NCBI GenBank assembly: GCA_019009955.1
Contig: CM032230.1
Span: 10,589,501 to 10,653,500, forward strand
Direction: 5' to 3'
DNA length: 64,000 nucleotides
Source: Riptortus pedestris
Lineage: Eukaryota; Arthropoda; Insecta; Hemiptera; Alydidae
Made by a program: the position numbers and the translations under genes. Shown piece after piece: positions 38,901 to 46,789 of this stretch. The notes beneath the pieces were generated by a model. The model was not told where the DNA came from, did no database searches, and saw only the letters and a program-made list of their open reading frames with translations. The number at the start of each line of letters is the position of its first letter. Within the stretch, counting starts at the first letter, position 1.

Positions 38901-41765
38901 GTAATGTGTAGTCATTGTTATAGTTAACTTGTAGTGCTTTATTTTCTCCTGATGAGGCGTCATATGGACGCAAAACTAGTCGAGAAATAGAATAGTTATT
39001 TATTATACAAGTGACGAAAGTAGATCATTTTACAACTCGAGTGAAACGTTTACCCACAAGAGGGAAGCAAGTGTGGTAATTTCACGAGAGTTGTAAATTC
39101 TACTTTCGTCACGAGTGTAATATTAAATTTTTTCTGTAATCGTGTAATACATGATCAGATCTAATCAGAATATGAACAAAATTAGGATGTTGTGAAGATT
39201 ATGGTATGTTGTTGGTAGGTTATAAGCATGGTTATGAAAGGTTATAAGCATAGTTATAAAACAACTAGTGATGATTGTGAAGTAGTGCAGTTATAAACAA
39301 GTGCAGGTTATAAACAAGGAAGGTAATTATTATTATATTTAAATTTTAAAATATATTGATTATTTCCACCAATAATTCATTCACATTTCAATTTATTTTG
39401 TTAAAATAAATTCTTACAATGTTAAGAAACATTTAAAAGCATTTAATTTCCAACTTCAAATTATTTTTTAATTTATACTTATTACTAATTTAGAAGGCAA
39501 TTGAAAGTGATTACTTTCTTCACTCTATTGCAAAATGTTTCACTTTCTTCACTCATTTCAGTTTAGTAATGTTACCATTATTCAACGATTACAGAAAAAT
39601 GATTTTAATAATCAATTTCATGTTTTCATTTTTTCGTTGATCTTCCCCCCATTTATATGATAAGTGAATTTAAATAGGACATTTTTCACTATTAATTAAT
39701 TAGTGTGTACTAACCGAGCCGAGACTGATCCATTAGAGACGAGGTTCTCTAAAAATGTGAAGAGTAGATGAAGCCTGCTGTGATTTGTCATTGTCGAAGC
39801 GATAGAGAGGAACTGCCTTATTCCTATTTCGTGCTCCGATGATGAGCCTGTCAAAGCATTCTGGAGGTCTACCAGCAGCATGCTATGCTTCTCGTTGGCA
39901 CGGTGGACCAGGAAGCAGCTGAATGCCTCTTCTATTGGATCCACTTTCTAGAATAATTAAAAAATAAATAAACATATAACTGGAGACCAGCTTCAGTAAA
40001 TGAAATCATCTGAATAAAAGGAGAACAAACTATAAAGTAAAATAAGATGCAAAGACAAGGAAATAAAACTCAATTTAATTATTCATACTACACAGAATTA
40101 AACAAAAATTAAACCCTGCAGGGACCAAATGTTTTTATGACTAGCCTTTCCTTTTTAAGCGTCACTCCAGAAAGGCAAAAATGTAAATATACAAATTAGT
40201 CATTGGACCAAAATTACACGGTACAGAAATGTGGAAATCCGCCAAGGGAAAACTGTAGAACCAACCTGGATTGGATCAGACATAACACCAACCCGATGAA
40301 CTTCTATCTCGAGCCTTATATCATTAGAACTATTAACCCCTTGTTTGGCATGGGCATAAAGAGTTGTGGGATTTTAGTGCTCCAAAGACCAAAAACTAAA
40401 CTAACTTGTTAGTCATCCATAGTCATAACCGTTCTGACTCTTTGCCATTTCAGTGGCTAGTAGTGTTTAGCCATATGATCTTCACAGTTATCAGGTGATT
40501 ATAAATATTAATTATTTTTCAGCATGACAGGTAGTTTTGACATGCTGTTATCTCCTTATAAGCCAGCTCTCATGGCATGGTGAATAAAATGCCACCTGCT
40601 TTTAAATATAAGATTTCTTAATTTTTATCACTAATTTCCTTAGTACTTAGAAAATAGAATTGATTCAAAATAGGTGTTTCGTACAAAAAGCCAATACAAT
40701 AAAAGTTAATTGTTTTCATACTTTATATGCTTGACATAAGATTCTAATTAATAATAACAAATAAAATATAATGATTGGGCGTGCTTATTGCAATTTCTAA
40801 AGTCAAAGACCATTTTCAATATGCGCACAGAGCTAGTTTCGGTGAATGAAAATATTTGGCTCAAGAGCCATTTTGGAAGAGGGGCAAGTGGTCAGCTTGA
40901 CACATCACCTGCTGTATTGTGGTATCGCTACAGACCAAATTTCACTACTTCATGATTCAAATAGCTATTCAATTGTCTCACAATGTAGTGTAAGCACTAA
41001 GGAAACGGATAGAAGACCAACCTCTAACATCACAACTAAATTAAATAAAGAGAAACCACTACATACATTAAATATTATTGTACACAGCTACAGCGTTTGA
41101 CCTTCTACATCAATTTGCCTAACTAGTTTTGGCAGATAATAAATATGATTATTCCCTGACCTCTACTTTTAATTTAATAACCAAACAATTGCTAAGAAAT
41201 TTATTAGGAATTATTAAAATAATCATGATCTCCTTCATTCCATAAGTACTCGACTAGATGTGAATGCTGCTAGCTATGTTAATACTGAAATTTGTATTAA
41301 ATGAAAGTGAAACACAATCGAAAATGCACATCACCATATAAATAAAGAAATGCTTTAAAAAAAAAAAAAAACTGAATTATTAAAAATTCTATTTCATGAA
41401 CAACAAAGAAAGAAAGTAAATTTTAATTGAATAACTTTGCTGCTTAATTATACCGGTTTGCCTGAAACACAGCATCTAATCCATTATAACTATGGGCAAT
41501 TGTTCAAAAGAAAATATATGGTTGAAACTAGAAATAGTACAAAATTATACTTCATAAGTCAAATTTATACAATGCAGAAATATACCTAAAAATAATAACA
41601 ACAAGCAAACTAAATAACTAATTAAAAAATAAAATGGCTAAAATTAGTGCCCATAGATATATTAAAAACAAAAACGTAAATAAATAGGCACAAAAGTTTT
41701 AATAAGACAGGGATACATACCAGGATTTCTGCCACAATGGATGCTACTTGCATTTCTGTACTCAT
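7805..41765 (-). CDS. MED23: Mediator complex subunit 23 (22 coding exons)
   Basis: This gene encodes a tail-module subunit of the nuclear Mediator complex, which links gene-specific activators to RNA polymerase II. Consecutive exon translations match animal MED23 along its whole length, including NACLLPAYF, LLRYVLEQPYSRDMVC, SLIHSI, ALAPALVETYSRLLVY, YRMHHIQPHYRVQLLSHLH, RVVKTEEQLL and KYMDPISDLLY. Coding exons, from the start, are 41721-41765, 39715-39947, 36344-36476, 35228-35410, 33980-34267, 33199-33405, 32317-32403, 32037-32239, 30339-30748, 28518-28692, 26514-26677, 23471-23640, 22498-22652, 21475-21655, 20658-20800, 18898-19036, 16775-16874, 15872-16108, 13707-13866, 13190-13474, 10631-10837 and 7805-8114. 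They total 4,215 bp, giving 1,404 residues; vertebrate MED23 is near 1,370. All junctions are GT-AG and phases agree. The start MSTEMQ aligns with the family N terminus. The extra length lies mainly in a repetitive C-terminal tail. No break or frameshift was seen, so the gene looks intact. Confidence 0.95.
7808..7972 (-). repeat. 11-residue repeats coding the MED23 C-terminal tail
   Basis: Residues 1350-1404 are built of about five tandem copies of an 11-residue unit: MVAQSNLQNN, MLVAQSNLQNN, VHVAQTTLQNN, IHVPQTNLQSN and a decayed ILIPPSTMHQA. The unit is about 33 bp and stays in frame to the stop codon. It is Q/N-rich, likely disordered, and follows directly on the last conserved MED23 block. 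The repeats are probably a recent coding-minisatellite expansion. Confidence 0.85.
8115..10630. other. MED23 intron 21, filled with old repeats
   Basis: This 2.5 kb intron consists mostly of diverged, overlapping fragments of the dispersed family A and its relatives. Recurrent phrases include GCAAATATCTTGGTTAATATT, AAGATTGGTTCTA and the CCCC-rich linker before GATTT(C)AG, for example near 8400-8830, 8840-9180, 9480-9830 and 9900-10560. No coding sequence was found. Confidence 0.6.
10870..11096 (-). repeat. tRNA-derived SINE copy
   Basis: This near full-length copy lies in MED23 intron 20. On the minus strand it runs from GGCTCAGATTATCC through a T-arm-like B box (GGTTCGATTCC) and the conserved 3' half to TTAATAAATAA. 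Its orientation matches MED23. Confidence 0.8.
11467..11516. repeat. (TA)n microsatellite
   Basis: About 25 uninterrupted TA dinucleotides lie in MED23 intron 20. An open frame across it that reads IYIYIY is an artefact. Confidence 0.95.
12505..12538 (+). promoter_or_regulatory. TATA box plus initiator inside the LTR-like unit
   Basis: TATATAAAG is followed by GC-richer spacer and TCAGT, with the initiator A 31 bp from the first T. This spacing is canonical for an RNA polymerase II core promoter. Confidence 0.55.
12628..12708 (+). repeat. 25-bp tandem repeat
   Basis: A 25-bp unit starting GTGCCG(T/C)GAAG recurs at 12628, 12653 and 12678, with a partial fourth copy at 12703. It lies just downstream of the TATA/initiator pair, within the presumed transcribed part of the LTR. 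Confidence 0.85.
13953..14168 (-). repeat. tRNA-derived SINE copy
   Basis: This copy in MED23 intron 18 is near full length. On the minus strand it shows the GGCTCAGGTAAGCCATG head, the B-box/T-arm segment (GGGTTCGATTCTCGCC) and the conserved 3' half ending in TTAATAAATAA. Confidence 0.8.
15087..15269 (+). pseudogene. hAT-type transposase C-terminal remnant
   Basis: The translation contains FFSKMKVNKSKHRTRLTDDN followed by SENYFRLCISGINPNIDALV and ends at a stop. An SxMKxxKSKxRxRLTDxNL...LRL block of this kind is typical of the C-terminal dimerisation region of domesticated and transposon-borne hAT transposases of the GTF2IRD2/ZBED-like group. Only the last 60 or so codons are present, upstream sequence is decayed, and no terminal repeats were found. 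It lies in MED23 intron 18 on the opposite strand, so it is not a MED23 exon. Confidence 0.6.
16875..18897. other. MED23 intron 16, repeats only
   Basis: The intron holds a short (CA)n run at 17583-17602 and diverged family A and related fragments at about 17640-18290. No coding sequence is supported. Confidence 0.55.
19037..20657. other. MED23 intron 15, repeats only
   Basis: Apart from the inverted duplication, this intron holds a family C copy (about 19680-19990, with GGGTCAAAATGGATGA), a G-run at 20090-20097 and AT-rich filler. No exon was found beyond those listed. Confidence 0.55.
19434..19646. repeat. Inverted duplication with 85-bp arms
   Basis: The left arm 19434-19519 and the right arm 19560-19646 are reverse complements, sharing CATCCTCTATGACACCTCTT and GTAGTACACTTAT. 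A loop of about 40 bp separates them. Weaker complementarity (GAAGGGGAAAT, TAGATGA) continues outward to about 19395 and 19690. Both flanks resemble family C, so this is probably a head-to-head pair of that element in MED23 intron 15. Confidence 0.8.
23095..23310 (-). repeat. tRNA-derived SINE copy
   Basis: This diverged copy lies in MED23 intron 12. It retains the GGCTCAGGTTAGCC head and the 3' half on the minus strand; the B-box region is mutated (GGATTCAATTCCC). Confidence 0.75.
23961..24873. mobile_element. Non-autonomous element with 200-bp terminal inverted repeats
   Basis: The arm 23961-24171 is the reverse complement of 24664-24873, sharing for example AACTTCAGAAAAACTACATTTA, AAGCTGCAAATCTC and AACTGAACTTTTTAATAAAA. 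The middle 490 bp shows no coding capacity and includes short repeats of AATAATTGTATTGATTGAT. Length and structure fit a long-TIR MITE or foldback element. Superfamily could not be assigned because the exact ends fall in T/A runs and no clear target duplication is visible. It lies in MED23 intron 11. Confidence 0.75.
24889..25703 (-). mobile_element. Family A element, full-length copy (long variant)
   Basis: This copy lies in MED23 intron 11. It starts GTCCGTCACACAGGGGCTGTG and AGCAGATTTCCC, passes through the conserved core (GCAAATATCTTAGTTAATATTC, GTCCGATTTCAGCCATTAA, CTCTAGAGCGTTAACAGA, GGATCGATGGACATTTGAAG) and ends in the palindromic GATTTCCCTGAAGGGAAATC and TGCTAA. Its first 220 bp are nearly the same as 61516-61725. 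Confidence 0.75.
26678..28517. other. MED23 intron 10, repeats only
   Basis: The intron holds a family A fragment at about 27370-27615 with its AT tract and a hairpin-end fragment at about 28445-28490. The rest is AT-rich sequence without recognisable content. Confidence 0.5.
27560..27614. repeat. (TA)n microsatellite within a family A fragment
   Basis: About 24 TA units follow the family A phrase CTAGAGTGTTAACAGAC, the position where full family A copies carry their internal AT tract. Confidence 0.9.
28693..30338. other. MED23 intron 9, mostly repeats
   Basis: The intron holds a SINE and diverged family A fragments (about 29150-29520 and 29590-29850). A non-repetitive, less AT-rich block at about 29860-30290 shows no gene that I can identify. 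Confidence 0.5.
28956..29122 (+). repeat. tRNA-derived SINE copy, shortened
   Basis: This copy has the GGGCTCATATTAGCCATG head, a mutated B box (GGGTTTGATTCCC) and the conserved tail (TTAGCCTTAGTAGCACAAAG). It lies in MED23 intron 9 antisense to the gene. Confidence 0.7.
30940..31390. repeat. Family C dispersed repeat copy
   Basis: This copy in MED23 intron 8 shows the family phrases TGCATCTGATCAAAAATGTC, AGGTTCTATACAAATC, TCAAAATGGGTTTAGGAAGT and CTTCATGCAAGGAAGTAAAA. The same order occurs near 3960-4190, 15490-15840 and 19270-19990. Confidence 0.6.
34480..34775 (+). mobile_element. Helitron-family fragment
   Basis: This MED23 intron 4 fragment shares GGTTCGAACGG, AGTGGGGGTTGTAAGGGAG, GCACATAACAAAAGTTG and the phrase GGGCACTAACG with the Helitron at 53254-54345. 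Neither terminus is present. Confidence 0.65.
34941..35140 (-). repeat. tRNA-derived SINE copy
   Basis: On the minus strand this runs from GAGGCTCAGGTTAGCC through a mutated B box to the standard 3' half and TTAATAAAT. It lies in MED23 intron 4. Confidence 0.75.
35841..35896. repeat. (TA)n microsatellite within a family A fragment
   Basis: About 28 TA units are followed by TTTGTTTGTTGACACATTAG, a diverged family A core. The family end follows near 36060-36110 (GGGAAATCTGCTTAGTTTAC and CTGTGTGACGGGCTTTT). It lies in MED23 intron 3. Confidence 0.9.
36521..36591. mobile_element. 71-bp piggyBac-like MITE
   Basis: TTAA (36517-36520), then CCCTATCCTTGGGCAAAG, mirrored by CTTTGTGCAAGGAAAGGG, then TTAA (36592-36595). 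TTAA target duplication with CCC...GGG ends is the signature of piggyBac-type insertion. The interior folds further (CCACTATAGTGG and CTTGACTCAAG). It lies about 40 bp upstream of the MED23 exon 3 acceptor. Confidence 0.65.
36938..37155 (+). repeat. tRNA-derived SINE, best full-length copy
   Basis: This copy has the GGCTCAGGTTAGCCATGTG head, a CCATGTGAGTT/AACTCACATGG stem and a T-arm-like B box (GAGTTCAATTCC). The 3' half carries CCCACCCTGGCTAGAAAAGG and ends TTAATAAATAA. Better preserved B boxes elsewhere (GAGTTCGATTCCC at 51290) support RNA polymerase III origin. Confidence 0.85.
37308..37455 (-). mobile_element. Helitron-family fragment
   Basis: The fragment shares GACAAAAGTGTATACAACAAAAG, AACAAAATAAACAACTTTT and GGCCTCCCTTATAACCCC with the elements at 53254-54345 and 62634-63426. 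No terminus is present. Confidence 0.6.
38937..38992 (+). ncRNA. Degenerate hammerhead ribozyme (minimal type I)
   Basis: CTGATGAG (38949-38956) is followed by a perfect stem II (GCGTC ATATG GACGC). Then come AAAAC, a two-base loop and GTC (38971-38981), with TTATTTTCTC before and GAGAAATAGAA after able to form stem I. This is the order of the minimal type I hammerheads carried by Penelope-like elements and retrozymes. The conserved GAAA is AAAA, so the catalytic G12 position is lost and activity is unlikely. No associated reverse transcriptase was found. Confidence 0.45.
39002..39125. repeat. Inverted repeat with 45-bp arms
   Basis: 39002-39047 and 39076-39125 are reverse complements, sharing GTGACGAAAGTAGA and TTTACAACTC. 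A loop of about 28 bp separates them. It lies immediately 3' of the hammerhead-like motif, so the two may belong to one element. Confidence 0.75.
39948..41720. other. MED23 intron 1, no recognised content
   Basis: AT-rich sequence between exons 1 and 2 in which I recognise no gene and no clear repeat. Short open frames at 40203-40412 (+) and 40846-41100 (+) have no identifiable product. Confidence 0.5.
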
Positions 41766-42114
41766 TTTTAAATATAAAAAATCCTACGTAGATAAAATAA
41801 AAATAAAGGATATTTCTAAGTCTAAAAGAAAAGCCAGATTCAATAGAAATCACATTTTATAGTTCAAATGAAGAGAGAGCAACAACCGGGAGAAGAGAAT
41901 ACAAACTTTATAACCAGCGACTTCATTTGCAACCTACCTCAAGAAGCCAACATTAGTGAACGGTAAGTTCAAATGTAAAATAAGAGATTTGAAATCTTCT
42001 ATTTGAGAATGACGAGTATAACAAAATAAGGCGATAGATAAGACACTATTACTCTAAAAGCACCAGTGGGGCAGATTATAGTTCGGAAAATCTGTTTAAC
42101 GGTAATTTTTAGTA

Positions 42115-42245
42115 GAGTTTTCTTAAGGGAAATTACATTTGTAGGTTGTACTTATGAAGCAATTTTTGAAAACTTCATTTGTCCATGGAAACTACCCAGG
42201 AGTTGACGAAAATGATGTCTGTTCAAAACTATATATATGTATACT
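42115..42245 (+). repeat. Family A hairpin-end fragment upstream of MED23
   Basis: TTTTCTTAAGGGAAAT, GTCCATGGAAACTACCCAGGAG and GACGAAAATGATGTCTGTTC match the hairpin end and adjacent core of family A, truncated at the AT tract. It lies about 350 bp upstream of the MED23 start codon. Confidence 0.6.
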
Positions 42246-42644
42246 TGGGGCGCCAGTAACAAAGGAGTAGAGTGTCCATTTCCAGATCAGTGAAGTTGTT
42301 GGAAATGATAGTGATCGGTCTCCCAAAAAATATGCGTGTTTGAATATTATTTTGGCTAAAGTGCATTTTAGTTCCCCCCCTAGCCGCCATCTTGTTATGT
42401 CACTGTCCGACATCTTGTTTCTTTCTACCGTCCGACATATTGTTTTTCCTAGTGTTTACTATTCATATCGTTTCCATTTTAGCCATGGCTCAACAAAGTG
42501 AGTACACGACGAAAGCGTGCCGTTATTGAATGGTGCATAAAAGTGGGATTTTATCGCCTACATACGAAAGTCTATCCTCCGCAGTCTAAGGCTCCAACAA
42601 ATTAGGTGTGTTAAAGTGAGACTCTTTTACATTATATATATATT

Positions 42645-43578
42645 GTAACGGTCGAGCCTTAGAGGTACTCCGCTGTCTCTCTATATCTATGAGATCAGAG
42701 TGAAGAGAAAAGGGATCGAAATTGATGGAGTAGTCCACCAGGTTATAACAGGAGACATAGTCATTTCCCCCCTAGTAATAGCTTTCATCCAAGAAACCCG
42801 GATAATGTTTCCCGACAATTTTATAATAGTAGTGGGAATTCAAACTACAAACCATTCTACAAAAATTTTGGAAAAGGTAATGGGAGATTTGAAAAAATAA
42901 AAAAAAAATTAAATTAGTAATATAGAAATATATAAAATATTTATTGTTATAAATAAAAAAAAATTAGTAATATTAAAATAAATAAAAATATATAATACAT
43001 TTATTGTCATAAAAAAAAAATTAGTAATTTAAAAAAATTATATAATATATTCCATTGTTATAAATATAAAAAAAATAATAAAATAAAATAATAGATCGTG
43101 TTATAAATTAAAAAAAAATATTTAGTAAAAAAAAAATGAAAATAAACTAAAAAATTAAATAAAAAATAAATAAAAAAAATAATATAAAATATAATTTTTT
43201 TTTCTCTCTGGGGGGCATATGTAACGGTCGAGCCTTAGAGGTACTCCGCTGTCTCTCTATATCTATGAGATGAGAGTGATTAGTACTGGGCTTTAAAAGA
43301 GGTAGCAGCACCTGTCAAGGGACGGACAGCGGAGCCCTGTGAATCCAAAGGTCAATTTAGCAGGACAGGAATCGGCAGTCGACTCCCAAGATGCAAACAG
43401 ACTAAGTGTTTCTTTAATTAGCTAGCCTAATTGTGCTATCTCTCTGATTAAATAGATAAATTAGCTCTTATAGCAGAGATGGTGGAAACGGAAATGTTTG
43501 CCGTGCAATATATGACCCTGAGAAGTAGCCGGTAAATAGATTAAATTGAAATAATAATAATTATATTTAACCTTTCAT

Positions 43579-43582
<4 letters not shown>
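42645..43582 (+). mobile_element. LTR-like remnant flanked by 62-bp direct repeats
   Basis: The sequence TGTAACGGTCGAGCCTTAGA and the following 42 bp occur at 42645-42706 and again at 43221-43282 with one clear mismatch. A purine-rich GGGGGGCATA tract lies right before the second copy, as a polypurine tract would before a 3' LTR. The second copy continues into a TTTAAAAGAGG/AATAAT-containing segment up to the microsatellite at 43583. Between them lie an open frame and A-rich tandem units of about 60 bp (42905-43200). The first copy is not extended like the second, so one LTR is deleted or the structure is different. Confidence 0.4.
42647..42900 (+). pseudogene. Unidentified open-frame fragment inside the LTR-like remnant
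   Basis: The frame opens directly after a TAA in the direct repeat and runs about 83 codons to TAA at 42898. It includes KRKGIEIDGVVHQVITGD and NFIIVVGIQTTNHSTKILEK. The amino-acid composition looks protein-like rather than low-complexity, but I recognise no family. It may be a piece of an element's structural protein. Confidence 0.3.
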
Positions 43583-43642
<60 letters not shown>

Positions 43643-44116
43643 GAATGAGTATATATTTGTCTGTTAACGCTCTAGCGGTCGCAATTTTTCTTTGATCGTT
43701 ACCAAACTCGAAATTTAATCGTTTTATGTAAAAAGAAAGATCAAGTTCGTTAATGGCTGAAATCGGACCAGTAGAAGGAGGAAATATCTCCGTTATTATG
43801 CGTCGGATCGAAAAATTGTATTGAACCAATCTTATTGCAAATTAAATTTACTATAAATATTGTTCTATACATTTATTCTCTATCTTGAATATTAACCGAG
43901 ATATTTGCATTTGTATTCTGTGTATGATCGGCAGGAGTCGGCTATGTTCGGGACGTTCCGCCGAGAGCTCTGGCGGCCGTTTCAATAACTACTCGTCTCT
44001 CTTGAATAGGTTAAGAGATACCTTAATACGACAGTTGTTATTGGGCAGATTTATCTACTGTATAACTTCACGTGGGAAATCTGCTTAGTTTACACAGCCC
44101 CTGCGTGACGGACTTT
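43583..44116 (+). mobile_element. Family A element copy, lacking the hairpin end
   Basis: The copy starts in a (TA)n tract (43583-43638). It then has TTTGTCTGTTAACGCTCTAG, GTTCGTTAATGGCTGAAATC, GGGAAATCTGCTTAGTTTAC and ends CCCCTGCGTGACGGACTTT. The final 19 bp are also the first bases of the satellite array that follows. Confidence 0.7.
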
Positions 44117-46459
44117 CTATAAATGTTGTTATATAAGTTTATTCATTGACTTGATTGTTAAGCCTTTTGTAAATCCCCACTACTACTCATACCATATTAA
44201 CAATAACCTAATACACGAGCTTCTACTCGTGCCATATTATGAAGCATATTATTTGATTCGTAAATACTGAATATTGTTCTTATTTCACTTTTTACGTTTT
44301 GAGATAAATGCCCCTGCGTGACGGACTTTCTATAAATGTTGTTATATAAGTTTATTCATTGACTTGATTATTAAGCCTTCAGTAAATCCCCACTACTACT
44401 CATACCATATTAACAATAAGCTAGTACATGAGCTTCTACTCGTGCACTATTATGAAGCACATTATTTGATTCGTAAATACCGAATATTGTTCTTATTTCA
44501 CTTTTTACGTTTTGAGATAAATGCCCCTGCGTGACGGACTTTCTATAAATATTGTTATATAAGTTTATTCATTGACTTGATTATTAAGCCTTCAGTAAAT
44601 CCCCACTACTACTCATACCATATTAACAATAAGCTAGTACATGAGCTTCTACTCGTGCCATATTATGAAGCACATTATTTGATTCGTAAATACCGAATAT
44701 TGTTCTTATTTCACTTTTTACGTTTTGAGATAAATGCCCCTGCGTGACGGACTTTCTATAAATGTTGTTATATAAGTTTATTCATTGACTTGATTATTAA
44801 GCCTTCAGTAAATCCCCACTACTACTCATACCATATTAACAATAAGCTAGTACATGAGCTTCTACTCGTGCACTATTATGAAGCACATTATTTGATTCGT
44901 AAATACCGAATATTGTTCTTATTTCACTTTTTACGTTTTGAGATAAATGCCCCTGCGTGACGGACTTTCTATAAATATTGTTATATAAGTTTATTCATTG
45001 ACTTGATTATTAAGCCTTCAGTAAATCCCCACTACTACTCATACCATATTAACAATAAGCTAATACACGAGCTTCTACTCGTGCCATATTATGAAGCACA
45101 TTATTTGATTCGTAAATACCGAATATTGTTCTTATTTTACTTTTTACGTTTTGAGATAAATGCCCCTGCGTGACGGACTTTCTATAAATATTGTTATATA
45201 AGTTTATTCATTGACTTGATTATTAAGCCTTCAGTAAATCCCCACTACTACTCATACCATATTAACAATAAGCTAATACACGAGCTTCTACTCGTGCCAT
45301 ATTATGAAGCACATTATTTGATTCGTAAATACCGAATATTGTTCTTATTTTACTTTTTACGTTTTGAGATAAATGCCCCTGCGTGACGGACTTTCTATAA
45401 ATGTTGTTATACAAGTTTATTCATTGACTTGATTATTAAGCCTTCAGTAAATCCCCACTACTACTCATACCATATTAACAATAAGCTAGTACATGAGCTT
45501 CTACTCGTGCCATATTATGAAGCACATTATTTGATTCGTAAATACCGAATATTGTTCTTATTTCACTTTTTACGTTTTGAGATAAATGCCCCTGCATGAC
45601 GGACTTTCTATAAATGTTGTTATACAAGTTTATTCATTGACTTGATTATTAAGCCTTCAGTAAATCCCCACTACTACTCATACCATATTAACAATAAGCT
45701 AGTACATGAGCTTCTACTCGTGCACTATTATGAAGCACATTATTTGATTCGTAAATACCGAATATTGTTCTTATTTCACTTTTTACGTTTTGAGATAAAT
45801 GCCCCTGCGTGACGGACTTTCTATAAATGTTGTTATATAAGTTTATTCATTGACTTGATTATTAAGCCTTCAGTAAATCCCCACTACTACTCATACCATA
45901 TTAACAATAAGCTAATACACGAGCTTCTACTCGTGCCATATTATGAAGCACATTATTTGATTCGTAAATACCGAATATTGTTCTTATTTCACTTTTTACG
46001 TTTTGAGATAAATGCCCCTGCGTGACGGACTTTCTATAAATATTGTTATACAAGTTTATTCATTGACTTGATTATTAAGCCTTCAGTAAATCCCCACTAC
46101 TACTCATACCATATTAACAATAAGCTAATACACGAGCTTCTACTCGTGCCATATTATGAAGCACATTATTTGATTCGTAAATACCGAATATTGTTCTTAT
46201 TTCACTTTTTACGTTTTGAGATAAATGCCCCTGCGTGACGGACTTTCTATAAATATTGTTATATAAGTTTATTCATTGACTTGATTATTAAGCCTTCAGT
46301 AAATCCCCACTACTACTCATACCATATTAACAATAAGCTAATACACGAGCTTCTACTCGTGCCATATTATGAAGCACATTATTTGATTCGTAAATACCGA
46401 ATATTGTTCTTATTTTACTTTTTACGTTTTGAGAAAAATGCCCCTGCGTGACGGAATTT
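44098..46459. repeat. 213-bp satellite array, 11 copies
   Basis: CCCCTGCGTGACGGA begins at 44098, 44311, 44524, 44737, 44950, 45163, 45376, 45589 (CCCCTGCATG), 45802, 46015, 46228 and a partial at 46441. Spacing is exactly 213 bp throughout, with no insertions or deletions. Copies differ by scattered substitutions; the first copy is the most diverged. Shared variants (AGTACATGAG versus AATACACGAG; GTGCACTATTA versus GTGCCATATTA) group neighbouring copies. Each monomer holds an internal near-duplicate (CTACTCATACCATATTA and CTACTCGTGCCATATTA). The array ends about 330 bp past the stop of the ankyrin gene. Confidence 0.97.
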
Positions 46460-46653
46460 TTTAATATATAACAGTAACAGACTCTATTAATTTATCAGTT
46501 GGTAGATCACCATCTTGCTTCTTGTCAGCCTTGTTTTAAATCTCCTGGAAGATCCTACTCCAAGAGAATTTATACTTAATGTGGTTAGTTTGTAAGTACT
46601 GAGGAAGCGCTGAAGTGGCAATAAACAAGAGCGGGTGAATATAAATAAACTCA

Positions 46654-46659
46654 TTTATT
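46654..46659 (-). promoter_or_regulatory. Candidate polyadenylation signal of the ankyrin gene
   Basis: AATAAA on the minus strand lies about 131 bp after the stop codon and before the satellite array. Confidence 0.5.
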
Positions 46660-46789
46660 CGTGGATGATCATCATTGACAAGGAAATAAGGTCACATTGA
46701 CAAGCATTAAAAATTAACAAAAATTAGCTGGTATAAACATTACCCAGACAAAACATTAAGATATTTAGTCTCATAATAATCTGGCAGTG

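Larger units (their letters stand above)
36477..39714. other. MED23 intron 2, composite of repeats
   Basis: The largest MED23 intron contains the MITE, the SINE, a Helitron fragment and family A pieces (about 38225-38900, including CTGCATAAGCTAAGCGATTTCCC). It also has the hammerhead-like motif with its neighbouring inverted repeat. No additional exon was seen. Confidence 0.6.
32037..41765 (-). other. MED23: MED23 exons 1-8, residues 1-460
   Basis: This is the N-terminal third. Exon 1 (41721-41765) codes only 15 residues, MSTEMQVASIVAEIL, and ends at a GTATGT donor. Exon 2 begins KVDPIEEAF, matching the conserved start of the family. Exon 3 carries the GVDYKGVRE motif, exon 4 DRNACLLPAYF, exon 5 the LPVV and YVLEQPYSRDM motifs, exon 6 WLHLSSQLIYFVLFQFA, exon 7 GRDHLMWVLLQFISGSIQ and exon 8 LYDLLYPEKEPLPVPD followed by MAMTCIWIHL. 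The exon 4 donor is the weakest of this group (GTACTG after PHW), and about three residues present in vertebrate proteins are absent at that junction. Introns here range from 77 bp (intron 7) to 3.2 kb (intron 2). Confidence 0.92.

Noticed and set aside
39696..39944. MED23 start at the internal Met of exon 2 (MDPIEEAF)
   Set aside because: An upstream 15-codon exon (41721-41765) with a good donor joins in frame and supplies the conserved N terminus.
40203..41100. Plus-strand frames in MED23 intron 1 (69 and 84 codons)
   Set aside because: No recognisable domain, no splice or promoter context, and length within chance expectation for 60 kb.
44098..46459. CRISPR-like array
   Set aside because: The whole 213-bp unit repeats with no unique spacers, in a eukaryotic context; it is a satellite.
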